Shown: piece by piece, positions 14,792 to 23,014 of the stretch
Numbering within the stretch: the stretch's first letter is position 1
Layout of the letters: every line of letters starts with the position of its first letter
Assembly (NCBI GenBank): GCA_032229625.1
Contig: JAVTVZ010000063.1
Coordinates: 1-64,000 of the forward strand
Direction: 5' to 3'
Source of the DNA: Kineosphaera sp032229625
GTDB lineage: Bacteria > Actinomycetota > Actinomycetes > Actinomycetales > Dermatophilaceae
DNA length: 64,000 nt
Notes under the pieces: generated by a model
Seen by the model: the letters and a program-made list of their open reading frames with translations, nothing else
Databases searched by the model: none
What the model was told of the DNA's origin: nothing
Position numbers and translations under genes: made by a program

Positions 14792-16084
14792 GTGCGCGTC
14801 GGGCTCGTCTGCCCCTACTCCTTCGACGTGGCGGGCGGCGTGCAATTCCACGTCCGCGACCTCGCCGAGACCCTGCGGGCGCGCGGCCATCACGTGGGGG
14901 TGCTCGCCCCCGCCGACGAGGACACGCCGCTGCCGGACTACGTGACGGGCTCCGGGCGGGCGCTGCCGATCCCCTACAACGGGTCGATCGCGCGGCTGAC
15001 CTTCGGCCCGCTGACCGCCGCGCGCGTCAACCGCTGGGTCGAGGACGGCCGCTACGACGTCGTGCACATCCACGAGCCGCTCGTGCCGAGCGTCTCGGTG
15101 CTCGCGCTGTGGGCCGCGACCGGCCCCATCGTCGCGACCTTCCACACGAGCCTCGAACGCTCGCGCGCCATGGCCGCCGTCGCGCCCCTCGTGCAGTCGA
15201 GCATGGAGAAGATCCACGCCCGGATCGCCGTCTCCGAGGCCGCCCGCCAGACGCTGGTCACCCACATGGGCGGCGACGCCGTCGTCATCCCCAACGGCGT
15301 CTTCGTCGACCGCTTCTCAGGCGCCGTCCCGCAGGCCCGGTGGCAGGGCGTGCCCGGCCGCCCGACCCTGGCCTTCCTCGGGCGCATCGACGAGCCGCGC
15401 AAGGGACTGCCCGTGCTGCTCGAGGCCATGCCCGCCGTGCTCGACGCGCACCCCGGCACCCGCCTGCTCATCGCCGGCCACGGTGACCTCGACGCCGCCC
15501 GCGAGCGGCTGGCCGCCGGTGACCCGCGCGTGGCCGCCGCCTGCGAGCTGCTCGGCCCGATCAGCGAGGACGACAAGCGCGCGCTGCTGGCCTCCGTCGA
15601 CGTCTACGTCGCGCCGCACACCGGCGGCGAGAGCTTCGGCATCGTCCTGGTCGAGGCGATGAGCGCCGGCGCGCCCGTCGTCGCCTCCGACCTGCCCGCC
15701 TTCGCCGCCGTGCTCGACGACGGCGGCGCCGGTGCGCTCTTCGCCACCGGCGACGCCGCCGCGCTCGCGGCGCGGCTGGGCGCCGTGCTCGACGACCCGG
15801 CCCTGCGTGACCGGCTCGCGCGCCTGGGGCCGGTGACCGCTCGACGCTACGACTGGGGCAGCGTCTGCGACGACGTGCTCGCGGTCTACGAGACCGTGCT
15901 CGAAGGGGATTCGGCGGCTCCCGACCCGCACTGGGCGGCCTTCCGGACCGGGGGGCGGCCCCCGTCGCGCGTCGCGCCCCCCGTGCCCGCGCTCGCTGCC
16001 CCCGCGCGGCCCCGCGGCCGGGACCGGGTGCGGCACGTGCTGGCACCCCTGGCGCGCCCGCTGCGGTGGCGGTGGCGGCCGTGA
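14792..16084 (+). CDS. pimA: GDP-mannose-dependent phosphatidylinositol mannosyltransferase
   Basis: Encodes 430 residues, a GT4 glycosyltransferase that adds the first mannose from GDP-mannose to phosphatidylinositol at the cytoplasmic membrane. The N-terminal Rossmann domain has GGVQFHVRDLAETL near residue 14 and VVHIHEPLVPSV near 90; the C-terminal domain has LGRIDEPRKGLPVLLEAM near 196 and the E-x7-E donor motif in ESFGIVLVEAMSAGAPV near 285. The gene is GTG-initiated three bases after patA. It is about 45 residues longer than M. tuberculosis PimA because of a basic, proline-rich tail (PPVPALAAPARPRGRDRVRH). The stop overlaps the next start as GTGA. Confidence 0.93.
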   Translation: MRVGLVCPYSFDVAGGVQFHVRDLAETLRARGHHVGVLAPADEDTPLPDYVTGSGRALPIPYNGSIARLTFGPLTAARVNRWVEDGRYDVVHIHEPLVPSVSVLALWAATGPIVATFHTSLERSRAMAAVAPLVQSSMEKIHARIAVSEAARQTLVTHMGGDAVVIPNGVFVDRFSGAVPQARWQGVPGRPTLAFLGRIDEPRKGLPVLLEAMPAVLDAHPGTRLLIAGHGDLDAARERLAAGDPRVAAACELLGPISEDDKRALLASVDVYVAPHTGGESFGIVLVEAMSAGAPVVASDLPAFAAVLDDGGAGALFATGDAAALAARLGAVLDDPALRDRLARLGPVTARRYDWGSVCDDVLAVYETVLEGDSAAPDPHWAAFRTGGRPPSRVAPPVPALAAPARPRGRDRVRHVLAPLARPLRWRWRP

Positions 16085-16617
16085 GCGCGCTGGAGATCGT
16101 CACGCTCGTCGTCGTGGTCGTCGTGCTCCTGGCGTGGCGACTGACGTATACCGCCGCGCGGCTGCACCGGCTGCACACCCGGGTCGAGGGGAGCCTGGCC
16201 GCGCTCGACGCCCGCCTCGTGCGGCGGGCGGAGGCGGCCGTCGAGCTCGCCAACTCCGGCACGCTGGACCCGGCGACCGCCCTGCTGCTCGCCGGCGCCG
16301 CCTCGGACAGTCTCGACGCCCGCGCCGACGACATGAGCGGATCCGATTGGGCGGAGGGCGATCTGGCGACCCGCGAGGCGCTGGAGAGCGACCTGACGGT
16401 GACGATCCGGCATGCGCTGGCGTCGTCGGGCACGCCGGCGAGCGACCCGACGCGGCGGCTGCGCGACGCGCATCGGCGGGTCCAGCTCGCCCGGCGCTTC
16501 TCCAACGACGCGGTCCGCGACGTGCAGCGGCTGCGCCGCGAGCCCGAGGTGCGCCTCTTCCGGCTGGCCGGCCACGCGGCGCTGCCGCGCACCGTCGAGT
16601 TCGACGACGACGTGTGA
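16081..16617 (+). CDS. Single-pass membrane protein, LemA-like
   Basis: Encodes 178 residues from a GTG that overlaps the pimA stop by four bases; another in-frame GTG at 16066 would overlap pimA further. One membrane helix (VTLVVVVVVLLAWRL) near the N-terminus is followed by a mostly helical cytoplasmic part with SLAALDARLVRRAEAAVELAN and ending in HRRVQLARRFSNDAVRDVQR, which resembles the LemA family (helical bundle after a TM segment, with the R-F-N-D-V segment). Its role is unknown. Translational coupling to pimA suggests a link to PIM metabolism or simply to the operon. Confidence 0.7.
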   Translation: MSALEIVTLVVVVVVLLAWRLTYTAARLHRLHTRVEGSLAALDARLVRRAEAAVELANSGTLDPATALLLAGAASDSLDARADDMSGSDWAEGDLATREALESDLTVTIRHALASSGTPASDPTRRLRDAHRRVQLARRFSNDAVRDVQRLRREPEVRLFRLAGHAALPRTVEFDDDV

Positions 16618-16644
16618 GCGCCCCGCGGACTCCGGCACGTGGGC

Positions 16645-16704
16645 GGATCGACGGACGGATCGGAGGGCGGATCGGACGGCGGATCGGACGGCGGATCGGA
16701 CGGC
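16645..16704 (+). repeat. 12-bp tandem repeat, five units
   Basis: Units of GGATCGGACGGC: 16645-16656 and 16657-16668 are variants, and 16669-16704 are three identical copies. It lies between the LemA-like gene and the pdxS promoter. Confidence 0.85.
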
Positions 16705-16729
16705 GCAAGGGGCGCTCTACGGCGGCGAC

Positions 16730-16735
16730 TAGACT
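16730..16735 (+). promoter_or_regulatory. Possible -10 box for pdxS
   Basis: TAGACT, about 87 bp before the pdxS GTG. No clear -35 box. Confidence 0.35.
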
Positions 16736-16821
16736 GGCGCGGCGCTCGGCCGTGTGGACCGGGCCCGGGGCGTCCCCGATGTCCCCGCTGCACCGCATCA
16801 GTCGTTGAAAGGCCAGCCGTC

Positions 16822-17745
16822 GTGACCCTGACAGAGCCCGACCAGACCCTCACCACCCCGCCGACGACGCAGGGCACGGCCCGCGTCAAGCGCGGCATGG
16901 CGGAGATGCTCAAGGGCGGCGTGATCATGGACGTCGTCACCCCCGACCAGGCGAGGATCGCGCAGGACGCCGGCGCCGTCGCCGTCATGGCCCTCGAGCG
17001 GGTGCCCGCCGACATCCGCGCCCAGGGCGGGGTCTCGCGGATGAGCGACCCCGACATGGTCGCCGGGATCATCGACGCCGTCTCGATCCCCGTCATGGCC
17101 AAGGCCCGCATCGGCCACTTCGTCGAGGCGCAGGTGCTGCAGTCCCTCGGCGTCGACTACATCGACGAGTCCGAGGTGCTCACGCCGGCGGACTACACCA
17201 ACCACATCGACAAGTGGGCCTACACCGTGCCCTTCGTCTGTGGCGCGACCAACCTCGGTGAGGCCCTGCGCCGCATCACCGAGGGCGCGGCGATGATCCG
17301 CTCCAAGGGTGAGGCCGGCACCGGCGACGTGTCGAACGCGACGACGCACATGCGTCAGATCCGCGGTGAGATCAACCGGCTGCGCAGCATGGCCCCCGAC
17401 GAGCTGTATGTCGCCGCGAAGGAGCTCGCCGCGCCCTACGACCTCGTCGCCGAGGTCGCCCGCGAGGGCAAGCTGCCCGTCGTGCTCTTCACCGCCGGCG
17501 GCATCGCCACCCCTGCCGACGCCGCGATGATGATGCAGCTCGGCGCCGAGGGCGTCTTCGTCGGCTCGGGCATCTTCAAGTCCGGCAACCCCGCGCAGCG
17601 CGCCGAGGCCATCGTCAAGGCGACGACCTTCTACGACGACCCCGACACGATCGCGCGGGTCTCGCGCGGGCTGGGCGAGGCGATGGTCGGCATCAACGTC
17701 GACGACATCCCCCAGCCGCACCGCCTCGCCGAGCGCGGCTGGTGA
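16822..17745 (+). CDS. pdxS: Pyridoxal 5'-phosphate synthase subunit PdxS
   Basis: Encodes 307 residues. PdxS condenses ribose or ribulose 5-phosphate, glyceraldehyde 3-phosphate and ammonia (from PdxT) to pyridoxal phosphate. Signatures: KRGMAEMLKGGVIMDVVTP near residue 23, AVMALERVPADIRAQGGVSR near 54, the catalytic lysine region MAKARIGHFVEAQ near 92, and FTAGGIATPADAA near 223. GTG start at 16822 with GAAAGG upstream. The N-terminal 20 residues (TLTEPDQTLTTPPTTQGTAR) are an extension. In many relatives pdxT follows directly; here a protease gene separates them. Confidence 0.97.
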   Translation: MTLTEPDQTLTTPPTTQGTARVKRGMAEMLKGGVIMDVVTPDQARIAQDAGAVAVMALERVPADIRAQGGVSRMSDPDMVAGIIDAVSIPVMAKARIGHFVEAQVLQSLGVDYIDESEVLTPADYTNHIDKWAYTVPFVCGATNLGEALRRITEGAAMIRSKGEAGTGDVSNATTHMRQIRGEINRLRSMAPDELYVAAKELAAPYDLVAEVAREGKLPVVLFTAGGIATPADAAMMMQLGAEGVFVGSGIFKSGNPAQRAEAIVKATTFYDDPDTIARVSRGLGEAMVGINVDDIPQPHRLAERGW

Positions 17746-17752
17746 CGCAGCG

Positions 17753-17782
17753 CCGCTGGTCGGGCCCCTGCCCGACCAGCGG
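17753..17782. terminator. Terminator after pdxS
   Basis: Perfect 13-bp stem CCGCTGGTCGGGC / GCCCGACCAGCGG with loop CCCT, eight bases after the pdxS stop. It implies that pdxT is transcribed separately. Confidence 0.85.
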
Positions 17783-17790
17783 TCTGACGG

Positions 17791-17820
17791 CCAATTCGAC
17801 ACGGACGTAGTCGAGTTCGG
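17791..17820. promoter_or_regulatory. Imperfect inverted repeat before the protease gene
   Basis: CCAATTCGAC, nine bases, GTCGAGTTCGG; about eight of ten positions pair. It may be an operator for the gene at 17929. The regulator is unknown. Confidence 0.3.
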
Positions 17821-17928
17821 CGTTTCAGCTCGCGATCTGCACCACATCGCGGGGCACACTGGTCAGGACGATCACGCCGGCTTCGCGCCCGCGGGTCTCT
17901 CGGACGGGCACGACGAAAGGCACTGCCG

Positions 17929-19020
17929 ATGCACCGACCCCTGCCGCTGCGGTCCGCCGCGCTGGCCGTGGCGCTCGTGACGTGCGCGGCGCCATTGAGC
18001 GCCGCGCCCGCGCACGCCCGCACCGACGACCACCGCCCGGTCACCCGCGAGGACCCGGGGCCGCACTGGCGCGGCGGCCTGACGGGCGACACGACGTCGC
18101 AGGCCGCCGGTGAGGACCCGCAGGCGTCGGGCACCGACGGGACGAGCCCCGACGGCACGGGCCCCGACAGCGCGAGCCCCGACGGCACGGGCAGCGGCAG
18201 GTCGGGCACCGACGACACGGGCAGCGACGCGATCACGCTGGCCACGGACGACGGCCCGTCCGTCCACGCGCAGTGGGGCTCGAGCCGCGACGTCGAGGTC
18301 GGCCACTCGGTCGCCCTCGCCGGCCAGGTCCGCGACGCCGGGAGCCGCCCCCTGGGTCGGATCCGCCTCGACCGGCGGGTCGGCTCGGCGTGGCAGCCCG
18401 TCCACACCATCGACATCGCCGCCGACGGCTCGTGGTCGGAGCGGATCACGCCGCCGTCGACCCTGGGGGTCGTGCGCTATCGGATCGTGTGGCTCGGCGC
18501 GGGCGGTGGCCCGCTCGCGAGCGGTGAGCTGCCGGCGTTGACCGTCTACCGGCTCAACACCTACGACGTCCAGCGGCGCGGGCGGGTCTCGACCGACCTC
18601 GACGACTTCGCGCGCGACGCCGCCCGGACCTTCGCCGACCAGCGCGGGTGGGCGCGTGCCTACCAGCGCTTCGAGCGGGTCGAGCGCGGCGGCGACTTCA
18701 CGCTCGTGCTCGCGCAGGCCCGGACGATGCCGACCTTCTCGCGGTCGTGCTCGGTGCAGTTCTCCTGTCGCGTCGGGCGGTTCGTCGTCATCAACGAGAC
18801 CCCCTGGCGGCACCGCACGAAGGCGTTCACCGGTGATCTGCGCACCTATCGGCACATGGTCGTCAACCACGAGACCGGGCACTGGCTCGGCCTGGGCCAT
18901 CAGGGCTGCTCGCGGCGCGGCGCGCTCGCGCCGGTCATGATGCAGCAGTCCAAGGGGCTGAGCGGCTGCCGCTCCAACGCCTGGCCGCTGCCCGCCGAGA
19001 TCGCTGCCCTCACCCGCTGA
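17929..19020 (+). CDS. Secreted zinc metalloprotease-like protein (DUF3152)
   Basis: Encodes 363 residues. The signal peptide is LPLRSAALAVALVTCAAPLS, cleaved near SAAPAHA. A repetitive Gly/Asp/Thr-rich linker (DGTSPDGTGPDSASPDGTG) spans about residues 63-100, then an Ig-like beta domain and the DUF3152 domain. The zinc site is NHETGHWLGLGHQG near residue 308, the HExxHxxGxxH pattern of metzincins. Further conserved cysteines (SRSCSVQFSCR, GCSR, SGCR) could form disulfides. Start: ATG with GAAAGG upstream. The gene is placed between pdxS and pdxT. Confidence 0.8.
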   Translation: MHRPLPLRSAALAVALVTCAAPLSAAPAHARTDDHRPVTREDPGPHWRGGLTGDTTSQAAGEDPQASGTDGTSPDGTGPDSASPDGTGSGRSGTDDTGSDAITLATDDGPSVHAQWGSSRDVEVGHSVALAGQVRDAGSRPLGRIRLDRRVGSAWQPVHTIDIAADGSWSERITPPSTLGVVRYRIVWLGAGGGPLASGELPALTVYRLNTYDVQRRGRVSTDLDDFARDAARTFADQRGWARAYQRFERVERGGDFTLVLAQARTMPTFSRSCSVQFSCRVGRFVVINETPWRHRTKAFTGDLRTYRHMVVNHETGHWLGLGHQGCSRRGALAPVMMQQSKGLSGCRSNAWPLPAEIAALTR

Positions 19021-19029
19021 GCCGACCCC

Positions 19030-19035
19030 TACACT
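19030..19035 (+). promoter_or_regulatory. -10 box for leaderless pdxT mRNA
   Basis: TACACT, eight bases before the GTG at 19044. Confidence 0.45.
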
Positions 19036-19043
19036 CGACGGCC

Positions 19044-19736
19044 GTGCCTACCGCCCCTGACGTCGAGCCCACCACCGGTCCCCCCGCCGGCATCGAGAGC
19101 CCCGCGCCGCTGAGCCCCGCGTTGCGGTCGCGACCCCGGATCGGGGTGCTCGCCGTGCAGGGTGACGTCCGTGAGCATGCCGCGGCGCTGGCCTCCGCCG
19201 GCGCCGAGCCGGTGTCGGTGCGCCGGCCGGGTGAGCTCGACGGCCTCGCCGGGCTCGTCATCCCCGGAGGGGAGTCGACGGTCATCGACAAGCTGCTGCG
19301 GGCCTTCGACCTGCGCGACCCCGTGCGCGCCGCGATCGCGGGCGGCCTGCCCGTCTACGGCTCGTGCGCGGGCATGATCCTGCTGGCCGACCGGGTGCTC
19401 GACGGCACCGCCGACCAGCAGACCCTCGGTGGCATGTCGATCACGGTGCGCCGCAACGCGTTCGGCCGCCAGGTCGACTCCTTCGAGACGGACCTGACGA
19501 TGCCGTGGCTGCGCGAGCCGGACCGGCCGATCCGCGCGGTCTTCATCCGCGCGCCCTGGGTCGAGGAGGTCGGGCCCGACGTCGAGGTGCTCGCGCGCGT
19601 GCCGTCGGGCCCCGCAGCCGGCCGCGTCGTCGCCGCCCGCCAGGGGCCGCTGCTCGTCACGTCCTTCCACCCCGAGGTCAGCGGCGACGACCGCGTGCAC
19701 GACTACTTCGTGGCGATGGTGCGGGGCGACGCCTGA
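19044..19736 (+). CDS. pdxT: Pyridoxal 5'-phosphate synthase glutaminase subunit PdxT
   Basis: Encodes 230 residues. PdxT hydrolyses glutamine and channels ammonia to PdxS. Family marks: IGVLAVQGDVREHAAALA, LVIPGGESTVIDKLLR, the nucleophile in YGSCAGMILLADRV, IRAVFIRAPWVEEVG, and the His-Glu pair in FHPEVSGDDRVHDYF. The first about 30 residues (TAPDVEPTTGPPAGIES...) form an extension upstream of the core that other PdxT proteins lack; an internal start is possible. Own promoter likely, since a terminator and a secreted-protease gene separate it from pdxS. Confidence 0.95.
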   Translation: MPTAPDVEPTTGPPAGIESPAPLSPALRSRPRIGVLAVQGDVREHAAALASAGAEPVSVRRPGELDGLAGLVIPGGESTVIDKLLRAFDLRDPVRAAIAGGLPVYGSCAGMILLADRVLDGTADQQTLGGMSITVRRNAFGRQVDSFETDLTMPWLREPDRPIRAVFIRAPWVEEVGPDVEVLARVPSGPAAGRVVAARQGPLLVTSFHPEVSGDDRVHDYFVAMVRGDA

Positions 19737-19802
19737 CCGGTCGGCGCCGACGCGTCCGCGGGCCGGCCGGGTCGGAGGCGGCCGGGTCAGCGTGCGGCCG
19801 CG

Positions 19803-21140
19803 TCAGAATCCCGGCGCCGGCTGCGCCCAGGGCTGTCGCTGCACCTGCCAGTGCCGGACCAGGTCGGCGGCCACGCTCAGCGCCATGACCGCGGCGCCGG
19901 TCATCGTGTCCCCCCAGCTCGAGACGACCCAGCGGGCCCCGGTGACGACGTCGACCTCGACGAGGCGGCTGTTGACCGACGACCCCTGCGGCACCTTCTC
20001 CTCCACGACATAGGTCCGGTCGTCGCTCCAGGCGAGGCCCCGCGAGGCGAAGGGGATGTCGATGGCCCGGGTGCGGCCGGTGCCCAGGTCGAGGACCTGC
20101 ACCCCGCGCAGGACCGACGCCAGATAGCGGCCGTCGGGCGACCACGCGTTCTGGTCCGCGGCGTCCTCGGGCCCCGCGGGGTAGGTGCGCAGCACCCGGC
20201 CGCGGGCGTCGAGGCGTTGGATCCCGCGCGCGCGGCTGACGAGCAGCTGCCCGTCCGGGCCCGTCATCGCGGTGCGCACGTCAGGGGAGTGCGGGACGCC
20301 CGGGACCGGGCGCACGCGGCCTGCGGGCACATCGACGGCCAGCAGGTAGCCCGGGTTGCGCAGATTGTCGCCGGAGGCGTCGACATCGCGGACGTAGAGG
20401 GTCGCGCCGTCCCGTGACCAGGCCACCGGATCGGCCGCGCGATACGGCGCGTCGGTGAGGCGCACGACGTGCTCGGCGGCGGTGTCGACGTCGACGACGA
20501 CGACGTCACCGGACCAGCCGGCGGTCCCGACGGCGATCCGCCGGCCGTCGGGGGAGACCAGCGTCGGAGCGTGGCCACCGAGCGCGGCGCGCCCCTCGGG
20601 CGTGGCGAACCGTCGCACCGTCGTGCCGTCCGGGGCGATGACGACGCTGCGCTCGAGGTCGAGGAACTCGTAGTCACCGCCGTGCTGGAAGGACAAGAGC
20701 ACCCGGTCCACCGGCGACCAACTCAGCGGCAGCGGGAAGTGGCGGTACGAGGGCAGCTGGGTCGGCAACACGACCTGCGAGCCCGTCGCGGGCTGGGGCG
20801 ACGGGCCCAGCATCCGCATCCCGCCGAAGACGGTCGCCAGGAGCAGGAGGGTCGCGGCGACGGCGGCCACGACGGGCCGGGCGGCCGAGCCTGCGCGGCG
20901 CCGGCCGTGCCGGGTCGTCGACCCGTGCAGGTCGTCGGCCCGGTCCCCGAGGAGGTCGTCCGCCAACCCGCGAGATCGCCGTGCGGCGAGGGGGGCCGGA
21001 CCGCCGGGGGGCTCGTGCCAGGGGCGGTCCTCCTGTGCGCGGGAGTCGTCCAGGGCGAGGGAGTCCAGGGCGAGGGAGTCGACGAAGTCGCGCAGGCGCT
21101 CGACGGCCTCGCGCTCACCGACGCGTGGTGCGGTGCTCAT
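19803..21140 (-). CDS. Membrane-anchored beta-propeller protein, probable anti-sigma partner
   Basis: Encodes 445 residues. A cytoplasmic N-terminus of about 85 residues contains VERLRDFVDSLALDSLAL, then one membrane helix (VVAAVAATLLLLATVFGGM), then an extracytoplasmic propeller with repeated blades such as LVSPDGRRIAVGTAGWSGDV, AWSRDGATLYVRDVD and AWSPDGRYLASVLRG (WD40/TolB type). Its start overlaps the stop of the ECF sigma gene as ATGA. Such pairs usually are sigma/anti-sigma, the N-terminal segment binding the sigma factor. The N-terminus lacks an obvious zinc HxxxCxxC anti-sigma motif, so this role is inferred from operon and topology. Confidence 0.72.
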   Translation of the reverse strand: MSTAPRVGEREAVERLRDFVDSLALDSLALDDSRAQEDRPWHEPPGGPAPLAARRSRGLADDLLGDRADDLHGSTTRHGRRRAGSAARPVVAAVAATLLLLATVFGGMRMLGPSPQPATGSQVVLPTQLPSYRHFPLPLSWSPVDRVLLSFQHGGDYEFLDLERSVVIAPDGTTVRRFATPEGRAALGGHAPTLVSPDGRRIAVGTAGWSGDVVVVDVDTAAEHVVRLTDAPYRAADPVAWSRDGATLYVRDVDASGDNLRNPGYLLAVDVPAGRVRPVPGVPHSPDVRTAMTGPDGQLLVSRARGIQRLDARGRVLRTYPAGPEDAADQNAWSPDGRYLASVLRGVQVLDLGTGRTRAIDIPFASRGLAWSDDRTYVVEEKVPQGSSVNSRLVEVDVVTGARWVVSSWGDTMTGAAVMALSVAADLVRHWQVQRQPWAQPAPGF

Positions 21141-21676
21141 GACAGCTCCTCCCGGAGGCGGATCATCGCCCGCGACAGGCGGGACTTCACGGTGCCGGGC
21201 CGACAACCGAGGGCCTCGGCGATCTCGGCCTCGGGGCGGTCGAGGTAATAGCGCAGGTAGACGGCGGCGCGCTGCGCGGGGTCGAGGCGGCTCAGCGCAT
21301 CCCGCACGGCGACCCGATCGGCGACGACCTGGTCCAGGACCGGCGGCGCGAGGCCCCCATCGCCACTCGCACTCGGGTCGCCGGTCGAGGCGACGCCCTC
21401 CAGATAGCGACGGGCGACGATCCGACGGCGCACCCACGAGGTGCTGCGCCGCGTCACCGCGACGCGCAGCCACGCGCCGGGATCGCGCACGTCCCGCGCC
21501 GCGACCAGGTCCGCGAACGCGTCCCCGACGAGGTCCGCGGCCGCCTCGGCGTCGCCGGTCACGACCGCTGCGAGCCGCAGCAGGTGCGTCCGCTCGCGCC
21601 GAAAGACGTGCTCCAGCGAGCTCGCCTCCTCGACCAGCGGCTCGACGCGCGCGCCGGTCCCCCCGTCGCCGTGCAT
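21137..21676 (-). CDS. ECF sigma factor, SigE-like family
   Basis: Encodes 179 residues from ATG at 21676 (GAGGGGG precedes it; a GTG at 21697 would add seven residues). Region 2 includes FRRERTHLLRLAAVVTGDAEAAADLVGDAFADL; region 4 includes LDPAQRAAVYLRYYLDRPEAEIAEALGCRPGTVKSRLSRA, the sigma-70 region 4 helix-turn-helix. The linker between contains no extra domain. It directs RNA polymerase to GGAAC-type promoters, and one lies upstream at 21751-21777. It is coupled to the propeller protein gene. What stimulus it senses is unknown. Confidence 0.88.
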   Translation of the reverse strand: MHGDGGTGARVEPLVEEASSLEHVFRRERTHLLRLAAVVTGDAEAAADLVGDAFADLVAARDVRDPGAWLRVAVTRRSTSWVRRRIVARRYLEGVASTGDPSASGDGGLAPPVLDQVVADRVAVRDALSRLDPAQRAAVYLRYYLDRPEAEIAEALGCRPGTVKSRLSRAMIRLREELS

Positions 21677-21750
21677 CCCATCGCCCCCTCGCCTCACCAG
21701 GATCCGCGCCGGGCCCGGACATCACGATCGCGCAGGCTCGACATCTCCAG

Positions 21751-21777
21751 GGTCGCGCAGGACCCCCGTCCGGTTCC
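21751..21777 (-). promoter_or_regulatory. ECF-type promoter for the sigma factor gene
   Basis: On the minus strand GGAAC (-35), 17 bases, then CGACC (-10), a form typical of ECF promoters (GGAAC ... CGTC). Transcription would start near 21744, giving a leader of about 70 nt. It fits positive autoregulation. Confidence 0.45.
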
Positions 21778-22031
21778 CCGGTCTTCCCCGCTCGTCGTCC
21801 GGTCCGGTGTCGAGTCGCCTCCCGCTCGGTCCTCCTCCTCCGGCCGGCGCCCGCGCCGGCGCCTGGACGGGCGTGCCCGCGGGGCCGGTTTAGGATGGTC
21901 TGCGATTCGTGCGCATCCACGGTGCCCGCCGGACCTCCACACGCGGCCCGCGACGGCCCCCGCGGCACCGGCTGTCCTCGTGGCCGCCGGCCGACCGGCG
22001 CAGCGCGCTGCGGGATGCACTGTGCGAGCAC

Positions 22032-22140
22032 CGAACTGCGCAGCCCCGAACTGCGCATCATCGAACTGCGCATCACCGAACTGTGCACCACCCGGACTGT
22101 GCGACTACCGCCACAGTGCGACTACCGAAGTGCGACTACC
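22032..22140 (+). repeat. Degenerate 15-bp tandem repeats before yebC
   Basis: Units CGAACTGCGCATCAC at 22032, 22047, 22062, 22077 and 22092, followed by three variants of GTGCGACTACCG up to 22140. In the yebC frame they read as HRTA-type repeats (HRTAHH). They end at the Shine-Dalgarno GAGAGG of yebC. Confidence 0.75.
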
Positions 22141-22151
22141 GAGAGGACGGC

Positions 22152-22922
22152 ATGAGCGGGCACTCCAAGTGGGCGACCACCAAGCACAAGAAGGCGGCGG
22201 TCGACGCCAAGCGCGGCAAGCTCTTCGCCAAGCTCATCAAGAACATCGAGGTCGCGGCCCGCACGGGCGGCGGCGACCCGGCGGGCAACCCGACCCTCTA
22301 CGACGCGGTCCAGAAGGCGAAGAAGAGCTCGGTCCCCAACGACAACATCGACCGCGCCCTCAAGCGCGGCTCGGGCGCCGAGGCCGGCGGGGCCGACTGG
22401 CAGACGATCATGTATGAGGGCTATGCCCCCGGCGGCGTCGCGGTGCTCATCGAGTGCCTCACCGACAACCGCAACCGCGCGGCGACCGAGGTGCGCGTCG
22501 CGCTGACCCGCAACGGCGGCAACCTCGCCGATCCCGGCTCGGTCTCCTACCTCTTCAACCGCCGCGGCGTCGTCATGGTCCCCAAGGCCCAGAAGGACGG
22601 CGAGACCAGCGAGGACGCGCTCCTGGAGATCGTGCTCGAGGCCGGCGCGGAGGAGGTCGAGGACTACGGCGACTCCTTCCGCATCGAGTCCGAGGCCGGT
22701 GACTTCGTCGCGGTCCGCACGGCGCTCGTCGACGCGGGGATCGACTACGACTCCGCGGAGGCCGAGTTCGTGCCGAGCATGGAGGTGCCCCTGGACGTCG
22801 AGGGCGCCCGCAAGATGATGCGGGTCGTCGACGCCCTCGAGGACAGCGACGACGTGCAGAACGTCTTCGTCAACGGCGACATCTCCGACGAGGTCGCCGC
22901 GCAACTGGACGACGAGGAGTAG
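22152..22922 (+). CDS. yebC: YebC/PmpR-family regulator, probable translation factor
   Basis: Encodes 256 residues starting MSGHSKWATTKHKKAAVDAK, the invariant family start. Members bind DNA and, in recent work, relieve ribosome stalling at proline stretches. Further marks: RGKLFAKLIKNIEVAARTGG, YEGYAPGGVAVLIECLTDN, NLADPGSVSYLFNRRGVV and FVPSMEVPLDVEGA. GAGAGG at 22141-22146 supports the ATG at 22152. The Asp/Glu-rich end LDDEE is usual. Located upstream of ruvC as in other actinobacteria, though the Hsp70-like gene lies between here on the other strand. Confidence 0.96.
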   Translation: MSGHSKWATTKHKKAAVDAKRGKLFAKLIKNIEVAARTGGGDPAGNPTLYDAVQKAKKSSVPNDNIDRALKRGSGAEAGGADWQTIMYEGYAPGGVAVLIECLTDNRNRAATEVRVALTRNGGNLADPGSVSYLFNRRGVVMVPKAQKDGETSEDALLEIVLEAGAEEVEDYGDSFRIESEAGDFVAVRTALVDAGIDYDSAEAEFVPSMEVPLDVEGARKMMRVVDALEDSDDVQNVFVNGDISDEVAAQLDDEE

Positions 22923-22956
22923 GACGAGGAGTAGGCCGGCCCGGCAGGGCCCGGAC

Positions 22957-23004
22957 CGACGAGAGCCCCTCGACCACGCGCGTGGTCGAGGGGCTCTCGT
23001 CGGT
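22957..23004. terminator. 48-bp loopless palindrome, bidirectional terminator
   Basis: Two 24-bp arms (22957-22980 and 22981-23004), exactly complementary, meeting at GCGC. It lies between the convergent yebC and Hsp70-like genes. Confidence 0.8.
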
Positions 23005-23014
23005 GCGGGGGCCG

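Larger units (their letters stand above)
21677..22151. other. 475-bp divergent region between ECF sigma gene and yebC
   Basis: Holds the ECF-type promoter on the minus strand (21751-21777), a TAGGAT -10 candidate on the plus strand (21891-21896), and the tandem repeats at 22032-22140. The plus-strand frame from a GTG at 21909 is open and in frame with yebC. Confidence 0.6.

Noticed and set aside
16645..16704. CRISPR array
   Set aside because: Units are only 12 bp, contiguous without spacers, and no cas genes are in the window.
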